Of a stretch of 43,657 bases of DNA, positions 1 to 6,993 are shown one piece after another. The stretch is from positions 1 to 43,657 of the forward strand of contig NZ_BIFH01000063.1 of assembly GCF_003967355.1 (NCBI RefSeq), in the 5' to 3' direction. Positions within the stretch are counted from its first letter, which is position 1, and every line of letters begins with the position of its first letter. The notes under the pieces were generated by a model, which was given only the letters and a program-made list of their open reading frames with translations, made no database searches and was not told the DNA's origin. The DNA is from Embleya hyalina (lineage in GTDB: Bacteria > Actinomycetota > Actinomycetes > Streptomycetales > Streptomycetaceae). The translations under genes were made by a program, and so were the position numbers.

Positions 1-186
1 GGGGAGCTTCGAGCCTCGGAGCCCCGAACGCCGGGTGCGGCCCACCCCGCGAGCCGGACCAGCCCCGCACCGGCCACCGCAACCAAACGCGCAACGCCCG
101 CCGGGAACGCCCGACCCCCTCGGCAACGCCTCTCGAGAACCCGACCCGACCCTCCCCACCTGAGTCGCCGCAGCTGCAAGATGCGG

Positions 187-411
187 TCAGTCGTGGGCGA
201 GGCCGGATTCGGTGCGGTCGGCCGGGTTGGGGAGGCGGGCTCGCCAGTCGGCCGGGACGTAGTCGGGAGGCACGGTGCCGGTCAGGAAGCGGATCGGTTT
301 TGCGAGGCCGGGCCTGCGCGTGATTGCGGCGCGCAACCAGCGGACGAGTGAACGGGGTTGGCGATCGGAGCACCGGTTGGGTGGTTGTGCTCGGTATGGT
401 GCGTATGCCAT
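187..411 (-). CDS. Small hypothetical protein (74 aa)
   Basis: I do not recognise a family. The frame from ATG 411 has a GAAGGG ribosome binding site five bases upstream and encodes 74 residues: a basic N-terminal half rich in Arg, then a more ordinary C-terminal half with a hydrophobic stretch around residues 38-52 (PIRFLTGTVPPDYVP) and an acidic end. It lies just downstream of the 486-944 gene on the same strand, with a gap of about 75 bases, so the two could be co-transcribed. A competing frame (282-470, GTG start with AGGTGG upstream) overlaps it and encodes a His/Pro-rich peptide of lower plausibility. Only one of the two is likely real. Confidence 0.4.
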   Translation of the reverse strand: MAYAPYRAQPPNRCSDRQPRSLVRWLRAAITRRPGLAKPIRFLTGTVPPDYVPADWRARLPNPADRTESGLAHD

Positions 412-485
412 TGCGGCCCTTCGGGGTTGCGGGTGTCGCAGGTGGGCGGGCGCTGCTTGGAATCGGTCACCCGCCCACCTGCGGG

Positions 486-944
486 TCAGTCGGACCGGCG
501 GGCTGCCTCGTCGATGTGCCGGACGTCGTAGCGGTCGACGGTCCACTTCGGGGTGCCGTTGAGCGGTTCGACGGTGACCATGCCGACGCCGGTGAGGGTG
601 ACCCGGCCGGCCGGGAACTCGCCGCGTCGGTCTTCGTGTGCGTGCTCGACGATGTCGCCTTCGCGGACCAGTGGCAGGCTGCTCATGCGAACTCCTTTGG
701 TGGGATTGGTTGTTGGCTTGACGGGTGGGGTGTAGACCGCGTCCGTCGCCGCTTCGGGTGAGAGGACGCGGACGTCGTCGGCACGAGCCGTGAACGACGT
801 GCCGGCGAGTGTGCGGGCGAACACGGTTTGCGCGGTGGACGATTCGCAGACCCCGCACAGGCCGCTGAGACCGTCGCGGATCCACGCGCCCGGGGTGGGG
901 CGAACGGTCTTTGTGGTTAGTGGATCTGACCGGATGTTGTGCAT
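486..944 (-). CDS. Hypothetical protein with two SH3-like repeats (152 aa) or an internal 66-aa gene
   Basis: No known function. From ATG 944 (AGAGG seven bases upstream) one open frame runs to 486. It seems to hold two related small beta-type repeats: residues about 20-64 (GAWIRDGLSG ... ADDVRVL) and about 95-147 (GDIVEHAHED ... RYDVRHI), both starting Gly-x-hydrophobic-x and ending in an Asp-Val-Arg strand. Inside the frame, at ATG 686, is a much stronger start with AAAGGAG six bases upstream, giving a 66-aa protein made of the second repeat alone. That shorter product may be the true gene or an alternative product. It is divergent from the XRE regulator at 1119, and small acidic proteins of this kind often accompany XRE/DUF397 modules in Streptomyces (from memory, not checked). 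Confidence 0.5.
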   Translation of the reverse strand: MHNIRSDPLTTKTVRPTPGAWIRDGLSGLCGVCESSTAQTVFARTLAGTSFTARADDVRVLSPEAATDAVYTPPVKPTTNPTKGVRMSSLPLVREGDIVEHAHEDRRGEFPAGRVTLTGVGMVTVEPLNGTPKWTVDRYDVRHIDEAARRSD

Positions 945-1118
945 GCCGGTGCCTCTCATCTGTCACCGAGGGCGTTCGACTTCGGGCAGGCGTGATCAGT
1001 TGCGATCACGGAGAGTCGATCACTCGTGACACCCACTACGCTTGCATGCAAGTGACCTTGCATCAACCTTGACTCCGTTTTTCGTGCAACTCGGCCGAGA
1101 CGAGTGATTGGAGACATC

Positions 1119-1943
1119 ATGCGTACTCCGGCACAAGTAGGTGCTGAACTGCGGCGGCTTCGCCGCGAGGCGGGCCTGCCCATGGCGCACGTGGCACGGC
1201 AAGCCGGCTGGACTGAAGGCACACAGTCTCGGCTGGAGACCGGGGTGACACCCATCAAGCCGGATCATGTGGCTGTATTGGCAGAGATTCTGGCGCTGAC
1301 CCCGGTGACCCGGATGCACCTCGACCGTGCGTTGGGTGTGAAGCGGGAACCGGATCGCTGGTGGGTGCAGTACGGGGAGGTGCTGAATCAGGACTACGAA
1401 GAGTTGATCCTGGTCGAGGCACGGGCGACAGCGATGCACGTCGCTTCAACCATCATTCCCGGGCCGATGCAGGCCCCCGGCTATGCCCGGGCAACGTTGC
1501 TGCAGACGCCATTCGTGCCGGATCCCGACGATGCGGAAATGCTCTTGGAGGTTCGACTCCACCGTGCAGAAATCGTCACAGCGCGCGGAATCCCGGTCCG
1601 CGTAACGCTTCCCGAAGCAGTGCTTTCGGCAAGCTTCTGCGGGCGAGTAGCCTTGCAAGAGCAGCTGCAGCACCTGCTCGATCTGAGTCGACTCAAGCAC
1701 GTGTGCCTCAGAATCGTGCCGTTTGATGCCGAAGCCCACCCGTTCCTTGGGGCAGTGACGTTGCTCGATCTGCCCGCCCCTGATGCGCCGGTTGCGCACG
1801 CCGAGTGGGAGAGCGGATCGCAGATGATCAAGGATGAACGGCGTGTTCGTCGACACCGGCGAAACCTGGACTATCAACTCGCCGCAGCGCTCTCCGAAGA
1901 TGAGTCGCGGCGGGTGATCGAGAGCAGATTGGAAGCGCTTTGA
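1119..1943 (+). CDS. XRE-family transcriptional regulator with DUF5753
   Basis: A DNA-binding regulator of the widespread Streptomyces XRE-DUF5753 class (WhiJ-like). Residues about 1-65 form a lambda-repressor type helix-turn-helix (GAELRRLRREAGLPMAHVA, then a recognition helix with TQSRLE). The rest, from about residue 90, is the DUF5753 sensor-like domain with the usual central IPGPMQAPGYARA segment and the C-terminal SQMIKDERRVRRHRRNLDYQ region. ATG 1119 is chosen because GGAG lies seven bases upstream; an in-frame GTG at 1104 lacks this. The stop overlaps the TTG start of the first DUF397 gene, so regulator and DUF397 protein are translationally coupled, as is usual for this pair. Family members regulate development or antibiotic production with the DUF397 protein as cognate partner; the target here is unknown. 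Confidence 0.9.
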   Translation: MRTPAQVGAELRRLRREAGLPMAHVARQAGWTEGTQSRLETGVTPIKPDHVAVLAEILALTPVTRMHLDRALGVKREPDRWWVQYGEVLNQDYEELILVEARATAMHVASTIIPGPMQAPGYARATLLQTPFVPDPDDAEMLLEVRLHRAEIVTARGIPVRVTLPEAVLSASFCGRVALQEQLQHLLDLSRLKHVCLRIVPFDAEAHPFLGAVTLLDLPAPDAPVAHAEWESGSQMIKDERRVRRHRRNLDYQLAAALSEDESRRVIESRLEAL

Positions 1944-2122
1944 GCATCATCGGGGCGTACGTGTGGCGGAAGTCCAGCCACTCATCGGGCGACAACTCAT
2001 GTGTCGAGGTGGCACGTTTGCCGACGTCCATGGGTATACGTGATACCAAAGATCGCGGGCGTGGCCACTTGCAGATAAGCCCGGCCGCATGGGGTGAACT
2101 GCTCGATGCCCTCGCGGAGTAG
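1940..2122 (+). CDS. DUF397 domain protein, copy 1 (60 aa)
   Basis: A complete DUF397 protein: WRKSSHSSGDNSCVEVA, an IRDTKDR strand and a final HLQISPAAWGELL segment, the whole-domain pattern of this 55-70 residue family. The start is TTG 1940, overlapping the TGA of the XRE gene (TTGA), which implies translational coupling. DUF397 proteins pair with XRE-DUF5753 regulators (for example near whiJ) and are thought to modulate or antagonise them. The following gene is a close paralogue, so the pair arose by tandem duplication. Confidence 0.85.
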   Translation: MSIIGAYVWRKSSHSSGDNSCVEVARLPTSMGIRDTKDRGRGHLQISPAAWGELLDALAE

Positions 2123-2137
2123 CAACGGGAGGGGGCC

Positions 2138-2317
2138 ATGAACATCGACAACTTCGCGTGGCGAAAGGCCAGCCGATCCACCGGGAACCAGTCGTGCGTC
2201 GAAGTGGCCCCGCTCCCGACGTCCACCGGCGTCCGCGACACCAAGGACCGCCGGCGCGGCCACTTGCAGATCAGCCCAGCCGCCTGGATCGAACTGCTTC
2301 GGGGTCTTCGAGGCTAG
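2138..2317 (+). CDS. DUF397 domain protein, copy 2 (59 aa)
   Basis: A second DUF397 protein, starting at ATG 2138 after a strong GGGAGGGGG site and ending at TAG 2315-2317. It begins MNIDNFAWRKASRSTGNQSC and shares with copy 1 the segments SCVEVA, LPTS, RDTKDR and the identical GHLQISPAAW near the C-terminus, so it is a recent tandem duplicate. The copies differ mostly in the first 15 residues and the last eight, the positions most likely to set partner specificity. The gap to copy 1 is 15 bases and to the next start only 3, so all four genes from the XRE regulator to the TIR gene look like one operon. Confidence 0.85.
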   Translation: MNIDNFAWRKASRSTGNQSCVEVAPLPTSTGVRDTKDRRRGHLQISPAAWIELLRGLRG

Positions 2318-2320
2318 GTC

Positions 2321-3123
2321 GTGAATGCCGGAACCTGCCCCGGGTCGCCGGGGGATGGGCCCGGTGGGGCCGAACGGCGCCTCCGGCGCGGTGTGTTCCT
2401 CGCCCATTCGCCTGTGGACGCTGATCCGGCCGCCGGTCTGGGGCCCTGTTGCGTGCCGGGGGTGTGCGGATCGCCGTCGACGAGGTTCGGGAATCCGCCG
2501 ACCCCCTGCCCGCCGAGTCGGTGCTTCAGGAGTTGGGGGCTTGCGACCTCGTTGTGCTGGTCTGGTCTCGGGGCGCGAGCCGGGATCGGCATGTGCGGGA
2601 GCAGTGCGAATACGCCGCCTCGTTCGGCAAGGCGTGTGTGGTCCGGCCGCTCGATGTGACGGCCCCGCCGGGTGGTGGCGACGTGGAGCGGTTGCCGCTC
2701 GGTTGTGGCGTCCGCGAGGTGGCCGCCTCGGTTCGGCGGCGGTTGGGGGCTCGGGCCGGTGACGGTTTCGGGTACGGCGGGGTGGTCGGGCCCGGGTCCT
2801 GGACGATCGAGAGTGATGCCCGATACGGGGAGTCGTTGACGGTGGAACTCGGCCCCTTGGTGGACGGCTCCGCCGGACCCGGTTCGCTGACCGGCACGCA
2901 CCGTCGGGCGGGCCTGGAGGGTCGGGTCGTCGGGTGTTGGCGGTTCGGCGCCGCGGCGAGTCGGCTCGACCCGGAACCGGAGTCGGCCTTCGGGCTGCGG
3001 CCGGTGCGCGAGGTGCGGCGACTGCAACTCCTGGGCGGCGGCGACCGGTTCCTGGCCGCCGAGGATCTGCACGGCATCGCGGACCCGAGGCGCTACCGGC
3101 TCACCCGGGAGCGGCGCGGCTGA
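2321..3123 (+). pseudogene. TIR-domain protein, frameshifted near the N-terminus
   Basis: TIR domains are protein interaction modules or NADases in immunity. From GTG 2321 (GAGG seven bases upstream) the first frame gives the TIR start motif VFLAHSPVDADPAAGLG. The domain then continues in another frame with ALLRAGGVRIAVDEV (box-2/BB-loop-like), then LVVLVWSRGASRDRHV and a GKACVVRPLD strand. Adding one G to the GGGG run at 2440-2443 joins the frames exactly. The second frame runs to 3123 and adds about 130 residues after the TIR domain with no family I recognise. Bacterial TIR NADases have Glu four residues after a Trp; here the aligned residues look like His and Gln. The gene starts three bases after the second DUF397 gene. 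It may be a true pseudogene, a phase-variable gene or an assembly error. Confidence 0.6.
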
Positions 3124-3126
3124 GTC

Positions 3127-3154
3127 CGGAACCCGGAACTCGGAACCCGGAACC
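3127..3154 (+). repeat. Four tandem 7-bp repeats
   Basis: Four consecutive copies of CGGAACC (the second ends in T) lie directly after the TIR gene stop codon. The period is exact and no stem-loop is formed. A simple-sequence repeat; function unknown. Confidence 0.75.
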
Positions 3155-3263
3155 CGCGTCGTCGTCCGAGGCGTCGATCCCACCGACGCACAGAGCCGAC
3201 TCTCGGCTCCGGGCGGGGAATCGGCCCGGCGGCCCGGGGCGGGGTCGGACTGTGAGGGGAAAC

Positions 3264-3782
3264 GTGGTCCGTTCCGAGTCGTTGCGCGCGTGGGGCCTGA
3301 GGTACCTGTGTATCTGGCTCGGGGCGTTGTCGGTGCTCGAAGTCCCCGTGTGGCTTTGGTACGCCGTCGCCGTCGGTGTCGACCATGTCGGCCTCGACTC
3401 GAACGCCATGCCTCCGCTGACCGGGCCGTTCATGGGTCCGTCCACGGTCGACGGCTACGGTGTCGATTCCGATGGCCGCGGCCTGTCGACGCTGGTCGCC
3501 CTGGTCATGGCCGGGATCGACTTCTACGCCGTGTTCGGCCTCGTCGTGCGCTCGGCGGCCCTGCGATCGCGCGCGTTCACCGCAACGGCGGTGGGGCACA
3601 CGTTGCTTCTGCTCTGGGCGCTCTTCCTCGTCGTCATCGGCGCCTGGCACTGGGGCACGACTCTCTGGTACGCGCTCATCGTTGCCTTCTGCTTCGCGAT
3701 TCGACGCGTCGGTCCGGTGACGAGTCGGGGCCCGGGTCCGGTCAGGATTCCGGGAGGGTCAGGTCCGCGGCGGTTCGGGTGA
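3264..3782 (+). CDS. Four-helix integral membrane protein, unknown function
   Basis: A 172-residue protein with four predicted membrane segments: about 10-35 (LRYLCIWLGALSVLEVPVWL), 75-97 (LSTLVALVMAGIDFYAVFGL), 107-130 (VGHTLLLLWALFLVVIG) and 134-152 (TTLWYALIVAFCFAI). An extracytoplasmic loop of about 35 residues rich in Gly/Pro/Asp follows the first. The C-terminus is a short Gly/Pro/Arg tail. GTG 3264 is preferred because GAGGGG precedes it by five bases; an in-frame GTG at 3252 is possible. Its 3' end overlaps the 3' end of the convergent GntR gene by 41 bases. I recognise no family. Confidence 0.7.
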   Translation: MVRSESLRAWGLRYLCIWLGALSVLEVPVWLWYAVAVGVDHVGLDSNAMPPLTGPFMGPSTVDGYGVDSDGRGLSTLVALVMAGIDFYAVFGLVVRSAALRSRAFTATAVGHTLLLLWALFLVVIGAWHWGTTLWYALIVAFCFAIRRVGPVTSRGPGPVRIPGGSGPRRFG

Positions 3783-4434
3783 GGTGGGTGGTCAGGATCC
3801 GGGCCGCGGCGTCGGCGTCGCGGGCCAGGGCCGCCTCCTCCAGTCGGCGGTGTTCGTCGATGCCGTCGCGGTCGGGGTTGCGGTGGGCCGACCAGCGGCG
3901 GGCCAACTCGCTCGCGGTCCACATGCGGTCGAACGTCTCCAGCAGGACCGGATTGCCGCAACCCTCCAACAGCGCGCGGTGGAAGACGCGGTGCGCCTCG
4001 GCCCAGGCGCCGGTGTAGTACTCGCCCTCCTCGGTGTCGTACGGCGCCGTCCGGGCCAGCCGGTGGTGCGCCGCTCGCACGCGGACCTCCCAGTCGACGT
4101 CGCCGCGCTCGACGGACATGCGCAGCACGACCGGCTCCACGACCCGGCGCGCCTCGGCGATCTCCTGCCAGCGCCGATCCGAGAAGGTCGGCACGGCGAA
4201 CCCTCGATTGGGCAGCCGGTCCGCCAGCCCCTCGCCGACCAACCGCACCAGCGCCTCGCGCACGACGGCCAGACTCACGCCCTGCGCCCGCGCGAGGTCC
4301 TGCGGCTTGAGCGCGTCGCCGGGGGCGTGTACGCCGCGCATGATCGCGTCCCGCAGGCGCGCGTGCACCTGCTCGGACAGCATCTGCTTCGCCGGTGCGG
4401 ACGAGGCGGGGAACGTCTGGGTCACGCCGCTCAC
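3742..4434 (-). CDS. GntR-family regulator, FCD (FadR) subfamily
   Basis: A transcriptional regulator of 230 residues. Residues about 17-85 are the GntR winged helix (QVHARLRDAIMRG, then LARAQGVSLAVVREALVRL and the wing GLADRLPNRGF). Residues about 95-215 are an all-helical FCD ligand-binding domain with the usual acidic and His residues that bind a metal (EAHRVFHRALLEGCGNP, HRRLEEAALARD). FCD regulators sense small organic acids. It is divergent from the PEBP-SRPBCC gene across 47 bases that contain a perfect 14-bp palindrome, so it probably controls itself and that neighbour. GTG 4434 has GGAGG ten bases upstream. The effector is unknown. Confidence 0.9.
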   Translation of the reverse strand: MSGVTQTFPASSAPAKQMLSEQVHARLRDAIMRGVHAPGDALKPQDLARAQGVSLAVVREALVRLVGEGLADRLPNRGFAVPTFSDRRWQEIAEARRVVEPVVLRMSVERGDVDWEVRVRAAHHRLARTAPYDTEEGEYYTGAWAEAHRVFHRALLEGCGNPVLLETFDRMWTASELARRWSAHRNPDRDGIDEHRRLEEAALARDADAAARILTTHLTRTAADLTLPES

Positions 4435-4450
4435 TATAGACGATCCTCCA

Positions 4451-4464
4451 GATAATCGATTATC
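4451..4464. promoter_or_regulatory. Probable GntR operator (14-bp perfect palindrome)
   Basis: GATAATCGATTATC reads the same on both strands and is strikingly AT-rich for this genome. It sits in the 47-bp divergent gap between the GntR gene and the PEBP-SRPBCC gene, 17 bp before the latter's start codon and 17 bp from the former's. This is where a repressor of both promoters would bind. Confidence 0.7.
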
Positions 4465-4481
4465 CGTGTTATCGTCGATCC

Positions 4482-5522
4482 ATGAGCACCGACAACCCCT
4501 TCAGCCGCCTCTCCGAGGCTGCCCCGTTCACCGTGACCAGCACCTCCGTCGCCGACGGCGATCCCTGGGCGCCCGCGCAGCTCTCCGGCATGTTCGGCAT
4601 GCCGGGCGGCAAGGACCTCTCCCCGCACCTCTCCTGGAGCGGAGCGCCGGAAGGCACCAAGAGCTTCGCCGTCACGATCCACGACCCCGACGCCCCCACC
4701 GGATCCGGTTTCTGGCACTGGGCGGTCGCCGACATCCCCGCCGACGTCACCGAACTCGCCGAGGGCGCGGGCGACGACACCGGCTCGGGCCTGCCCGAAG
4801 GCGCCTTCCAACTGCCCAACGACGCCCGCGCGCCCCGCTTCGTCGGCGCCGCCCCGCCGGCCGGGCACGGCCGACACCGCTACCTCGTGGTCGTACACGC
4901 CCTCGACGTCGAGTCCATCGACGTCCCCGTCGACGGCACCCCCGCCCTGCTCGGCTTCACCATGTCCACCCACACCCTCGGCCGGGCGACCCTGACCGCC
5001 ACGGCGCGAACGCCGGGCGAGGGCGAGGAGATCGACCCGGACGAGGCCGTCGAACGCGTCGAGGTCTCCCGCCTCGTCCCCGCCTCCGCCGAAGCCGTCT
5101 TCGCGGTCCTGACCGACCCGCGGGGCCACGTGGACATCGACGCGTCGGGAATGCTCCTCGACGCCGAGGGCGGGCCGGTGGAACGCCCCGGCGACCGCTT
5201 CGTGGTGCACATGGACCGGGAAGCCCTCGGGGACTTCCCCCTGGGCAAGTACGACGTCGAGGTCGTGATCACCAAGCTCGTCCCGAACGAGGAGATCGCC
5301 TGGACCGTCGAGGGCCGCATCCGACCGCACGTGCGCCACGTCTACGGCTACCGGTTGGAGCCGACGGCCGAGGGCGGCACCCTCGTGACGTCCTACTACG
5401 ACTGGTCGGGGCTCGCCGAGGAGTGGAAGCGGCGCCTCACCTTCCCGGTGGTCCCCGAGTCGGCGCTCAAGGCCACCCTCGGAATCCTCGAACGCACCGT
5501 CCGCCGGCGAGCCGCGGCCTGA
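4482..5522 (+). CDS. Fusion protein: YbhB/PEBP domain plus SRPBCC (START-like) domain
   Basis: A 346-residue protein with two domains. Residues about 14-175 are a bacterial phosphatidylethanolamine-binding protein domain (YbhB/YbcL, Raf kinase inhibitor-like), with LSPHLSWSGAP, the signature DPDAPTGSGFWHW, and GRHRYLVVVHALD. Residues about 188-340 are an SRPBCC hydrophobic-ligand-binding domain (VEVSRLVPASAEAVFAVLTD ... TLVTSYYDWSG). Known family facts: PEBP domains bind anionic ligands or phospholipids, and SRPBCC proteins bind or modify lipids and aromatics. The fusion suggests a two-site lipid or small-molecule binding protein; its substrate is unknown. There is no signal peptide, so it is cytoplasmic. 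It is probably controlled by the adjacent GntR regulator through the palindrome at 4451-4464. A strong hairpin follows. Confidence 0.85.
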   Translation: MSTDNPFSRLSEAAPFTVTSTSVADGDPWAPAQLSGMFGMPGGKDLSPHLSWSGAPEGTKSFAVTIHDPDAPTGSGFWHWAVADIPADVTELAEGAGDDTGSGLPEGAFQLPNDARAPRFVGAAPPAGHGRHRYLVVVHALDVESIDVPVDGTPALLGFTMSTHTLGRATLTATARTPGEGEEIDPDEAVERVEVSRLVPASAEAVFAVLTDPRGHVDIDASGMLLDAEGGPVERPGDRFVVHMDREALGDFPLGKYDVEVVITKLVPNEEIAWTVEGRIRPHVRHVYGYRLEPTAEGGTLVTSYYDWSGLAEEWKRRLTFPVVPESALKATLGILERTVRRRAAA

Positions 5523-5570
5523 CGGCTCGTCCGACCAGCCGACCACCCGACCACCCCGGCGCACCCGAGG

Positions 5571-5615
5571 CGTCCGACGAGTCGCGCGACCGCCGCCGGC
5601 CCGACTCGTCGGACG
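5571..5615. terminator. Bidirectional terminator hairpin
   Basis: Perfect 14-bp inverted repeat (CGTCCGACGAGTCG at 5571-5584 and its complement at 5602-5615) with a 17-nt loop, lying between the convergent ends of the PEBP-SRPBCC and serine hydrolase genes. Confidence 0.8.
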
Positions 5616-5641
5616 AACCGGACGAACCCGAAAGGCCCGTC

Positions 5642-6838
5642 TCAGCGGCGGCAGAGGGCCGCGGTCACGATGTCGTCGACACGCTGCCTGGCGGCGGCGT
5701 CGCCGAGTTGGACGGTGACCGCCACGTTGACCGCGCGGCCCGTGTCGGTGGCGCCGCCCCGGGTCTCGAAGCCCGGGAAGCTGCCGCCGTGGCCCCAGTA
5801 CAGGTCGTTGCCGCCGCCACCGCCACAGGACAGCGGCTTACTGACGAGGCCCAGGCCGTAGCGCGCGCCGGGGCCGAAAGTCTCGTCCGCCGGGCGGGTG
5901 TTGCCGCGCATCTCGGCGAGTTGGGCCGGCTTGAGGAGGTCGCCCTTCAGGAGCTTGGCGTAGAAGCGGTTCAGGTCGGAGTCGGTGGACACCATCTGGC
6001 CCGCCGACCACGCCCACGACGGGTCCATCTCGGTGATGTCGGTCAGCGGCGCACCCGGCGACTCCCGGTCGTAGCCCCTGGGGTGCGGGCCCCGGATGGT
6101 GCTGTCGTGCGGGGCGGGGAAGTAGGTGTCGCGCAGGCCGATGCGCTTGATGACGCGCCGGTCCAGCTCCTGGGCGATGGGGTGCCTGGTCACCTTCTCG
6201 ACGAGCATGCCCGCGAGTACGTAGTTCGTGTTGCTGTACTTCCAGCTCTCGCCCGGCGCGAAGTCGGCCGGGTGTCGCAGCGCGATGTCGACCAGCTCGC
6301 GCGGCTCGTAGTAGCGGAGTTGCAGGTTGTACTCGGTGTAGTTGGGCAGCCCGCTGGTCTGCTGGAGCAGGTGTCGGACGGTGATGACGTTCCCGTCGAT
6401 CCCGTCCCCGTGGACCACGCCCGGCAGGTAGGTCTCGATCGGCTCGTCGAGTCGGATCCTGCCCTCGCCGACCAGTTGCAGAACGACCACCGCGGTGAAC
6501 GCCTTGGTGTTGCTGCCGACCCGGACCCGGCCGTCCCGCGGCACCTCGGCGCCGGTGGCGATGTCGCCCACGCCCGCGGTGTACGTGCGGGTGTGCCCGT
6601 GCCGGTCCGCGACACTCGCGAGCGCGCCCGGCGCGCCCACGGAGCCGTCGGGCCCGACCAGCGTGTCCAGGCCCCGCTGTACGCCGTCCGGCCGGCCGGC
6701 GGCCGACGCGGCGGGCGGTGCCGTCACCCCCGCGACGATCAGGCCGGCGGCCAGCGCCGCCACGGCCGAGACCGTGCCGCGCCGGCCGATCCGGGGTCGT
6801 CGGGAAAGGTGGCGCATGTGCCGTGCCGATGAACGCAC
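5642..6838 (-). CDS. Exported beta-lactamase-family serine hydrolase (DD-peptidase type)
   Basis: A 398-residue class C beta-lactamase/DD-carboxypeptidase-like enzyme. A basic N-terminus and hydrophobic stretch (about 20-47, ending PPAASAAG) form a signal peptide, so it acts outside the membrane. Catalytic motifs are complete: S109-N-T-K112 (SxxK), Y201-S-N203 (YxN) and H350-G-G352 in place of KTG. The surrounding LLQQTSGLPNYT and GESWKYSNTNY segments are typical of the family, which cleaves D-Ala peptides, D-amino acid amides or esters. GTG 6838 has AGGAG seven bases upstream. It is divergent from padR with 155 bases between starts, so PadR control is possible. Natural substrate unknown. Confidence 0.9.
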   Translation of the reverse strand: MRSSARHMRHLSRRPRIGRRGTVSAVAALAAGLIVAGVTAPPAASAAGRPDGVQRGLDTLVGPDGSVGAPGALASVADRHGHTRTYTAGVGDIATGAEVPRDGRVRVGSNTKAFTAVVVLQLVGEGRIRLDEPIETYLPGVVHGDGIDGNVITVRHLLQQTSGLPNYTEYNLQLRYYEPRELVDIALRHPADFAPGESWKYSNTNYVLAGMLVEKVTRHPIAQELDRRVIKRIGLRDTYFPAPHDSTIRGPHPRGYDRESPGAPLTDITEMDPSWAWSAGQMVSTDSDLNRFYAKLLKGDLLKPAQLAEMRGNTRPADETFGPGARYGLGLVSKPLSCGGGGGNDLYWGHGGSFPGFETRGGATDTGRAVNVAVTVQLGDAAARQRVDDIVTAALCRR

Positions 6839-6960
6839 GAGTCAACTCCTGTGGGGATGGCGGTCGGTTGCCTGATCCAGGATCCGCGCCCGTGCCCACC
6901 CGGCACGATCCGGCCAGCCGCCCGACTTCGGGTAGTGCCACCACCCCCGACCGCCTCTTG

Positions 6961-6991
6961 CCGTTATATATCGTCGCGCGATATATAACGG
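6961..6991. promoter_or_regulatory. PadR operator: 13-bp inverted repeat at the padR start codon
   Basis: CCGTTATATATCG (6961-6973) is repeated in perfect inversion at 6979-6991 across a 5-bp spacer. The AT-rich core stands out in this genome and fits PadR-type operators. The right arm ends two bases before the padR ATG, leaving no room for a ribosome binding site, so the padR mRNA may be leaderless and the operator would cover the promoter for tight autoregulation. The serine hydrolase start is 123 bp to the left. Confidence 0.8.
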
Positions 6992-6993
6992 TC

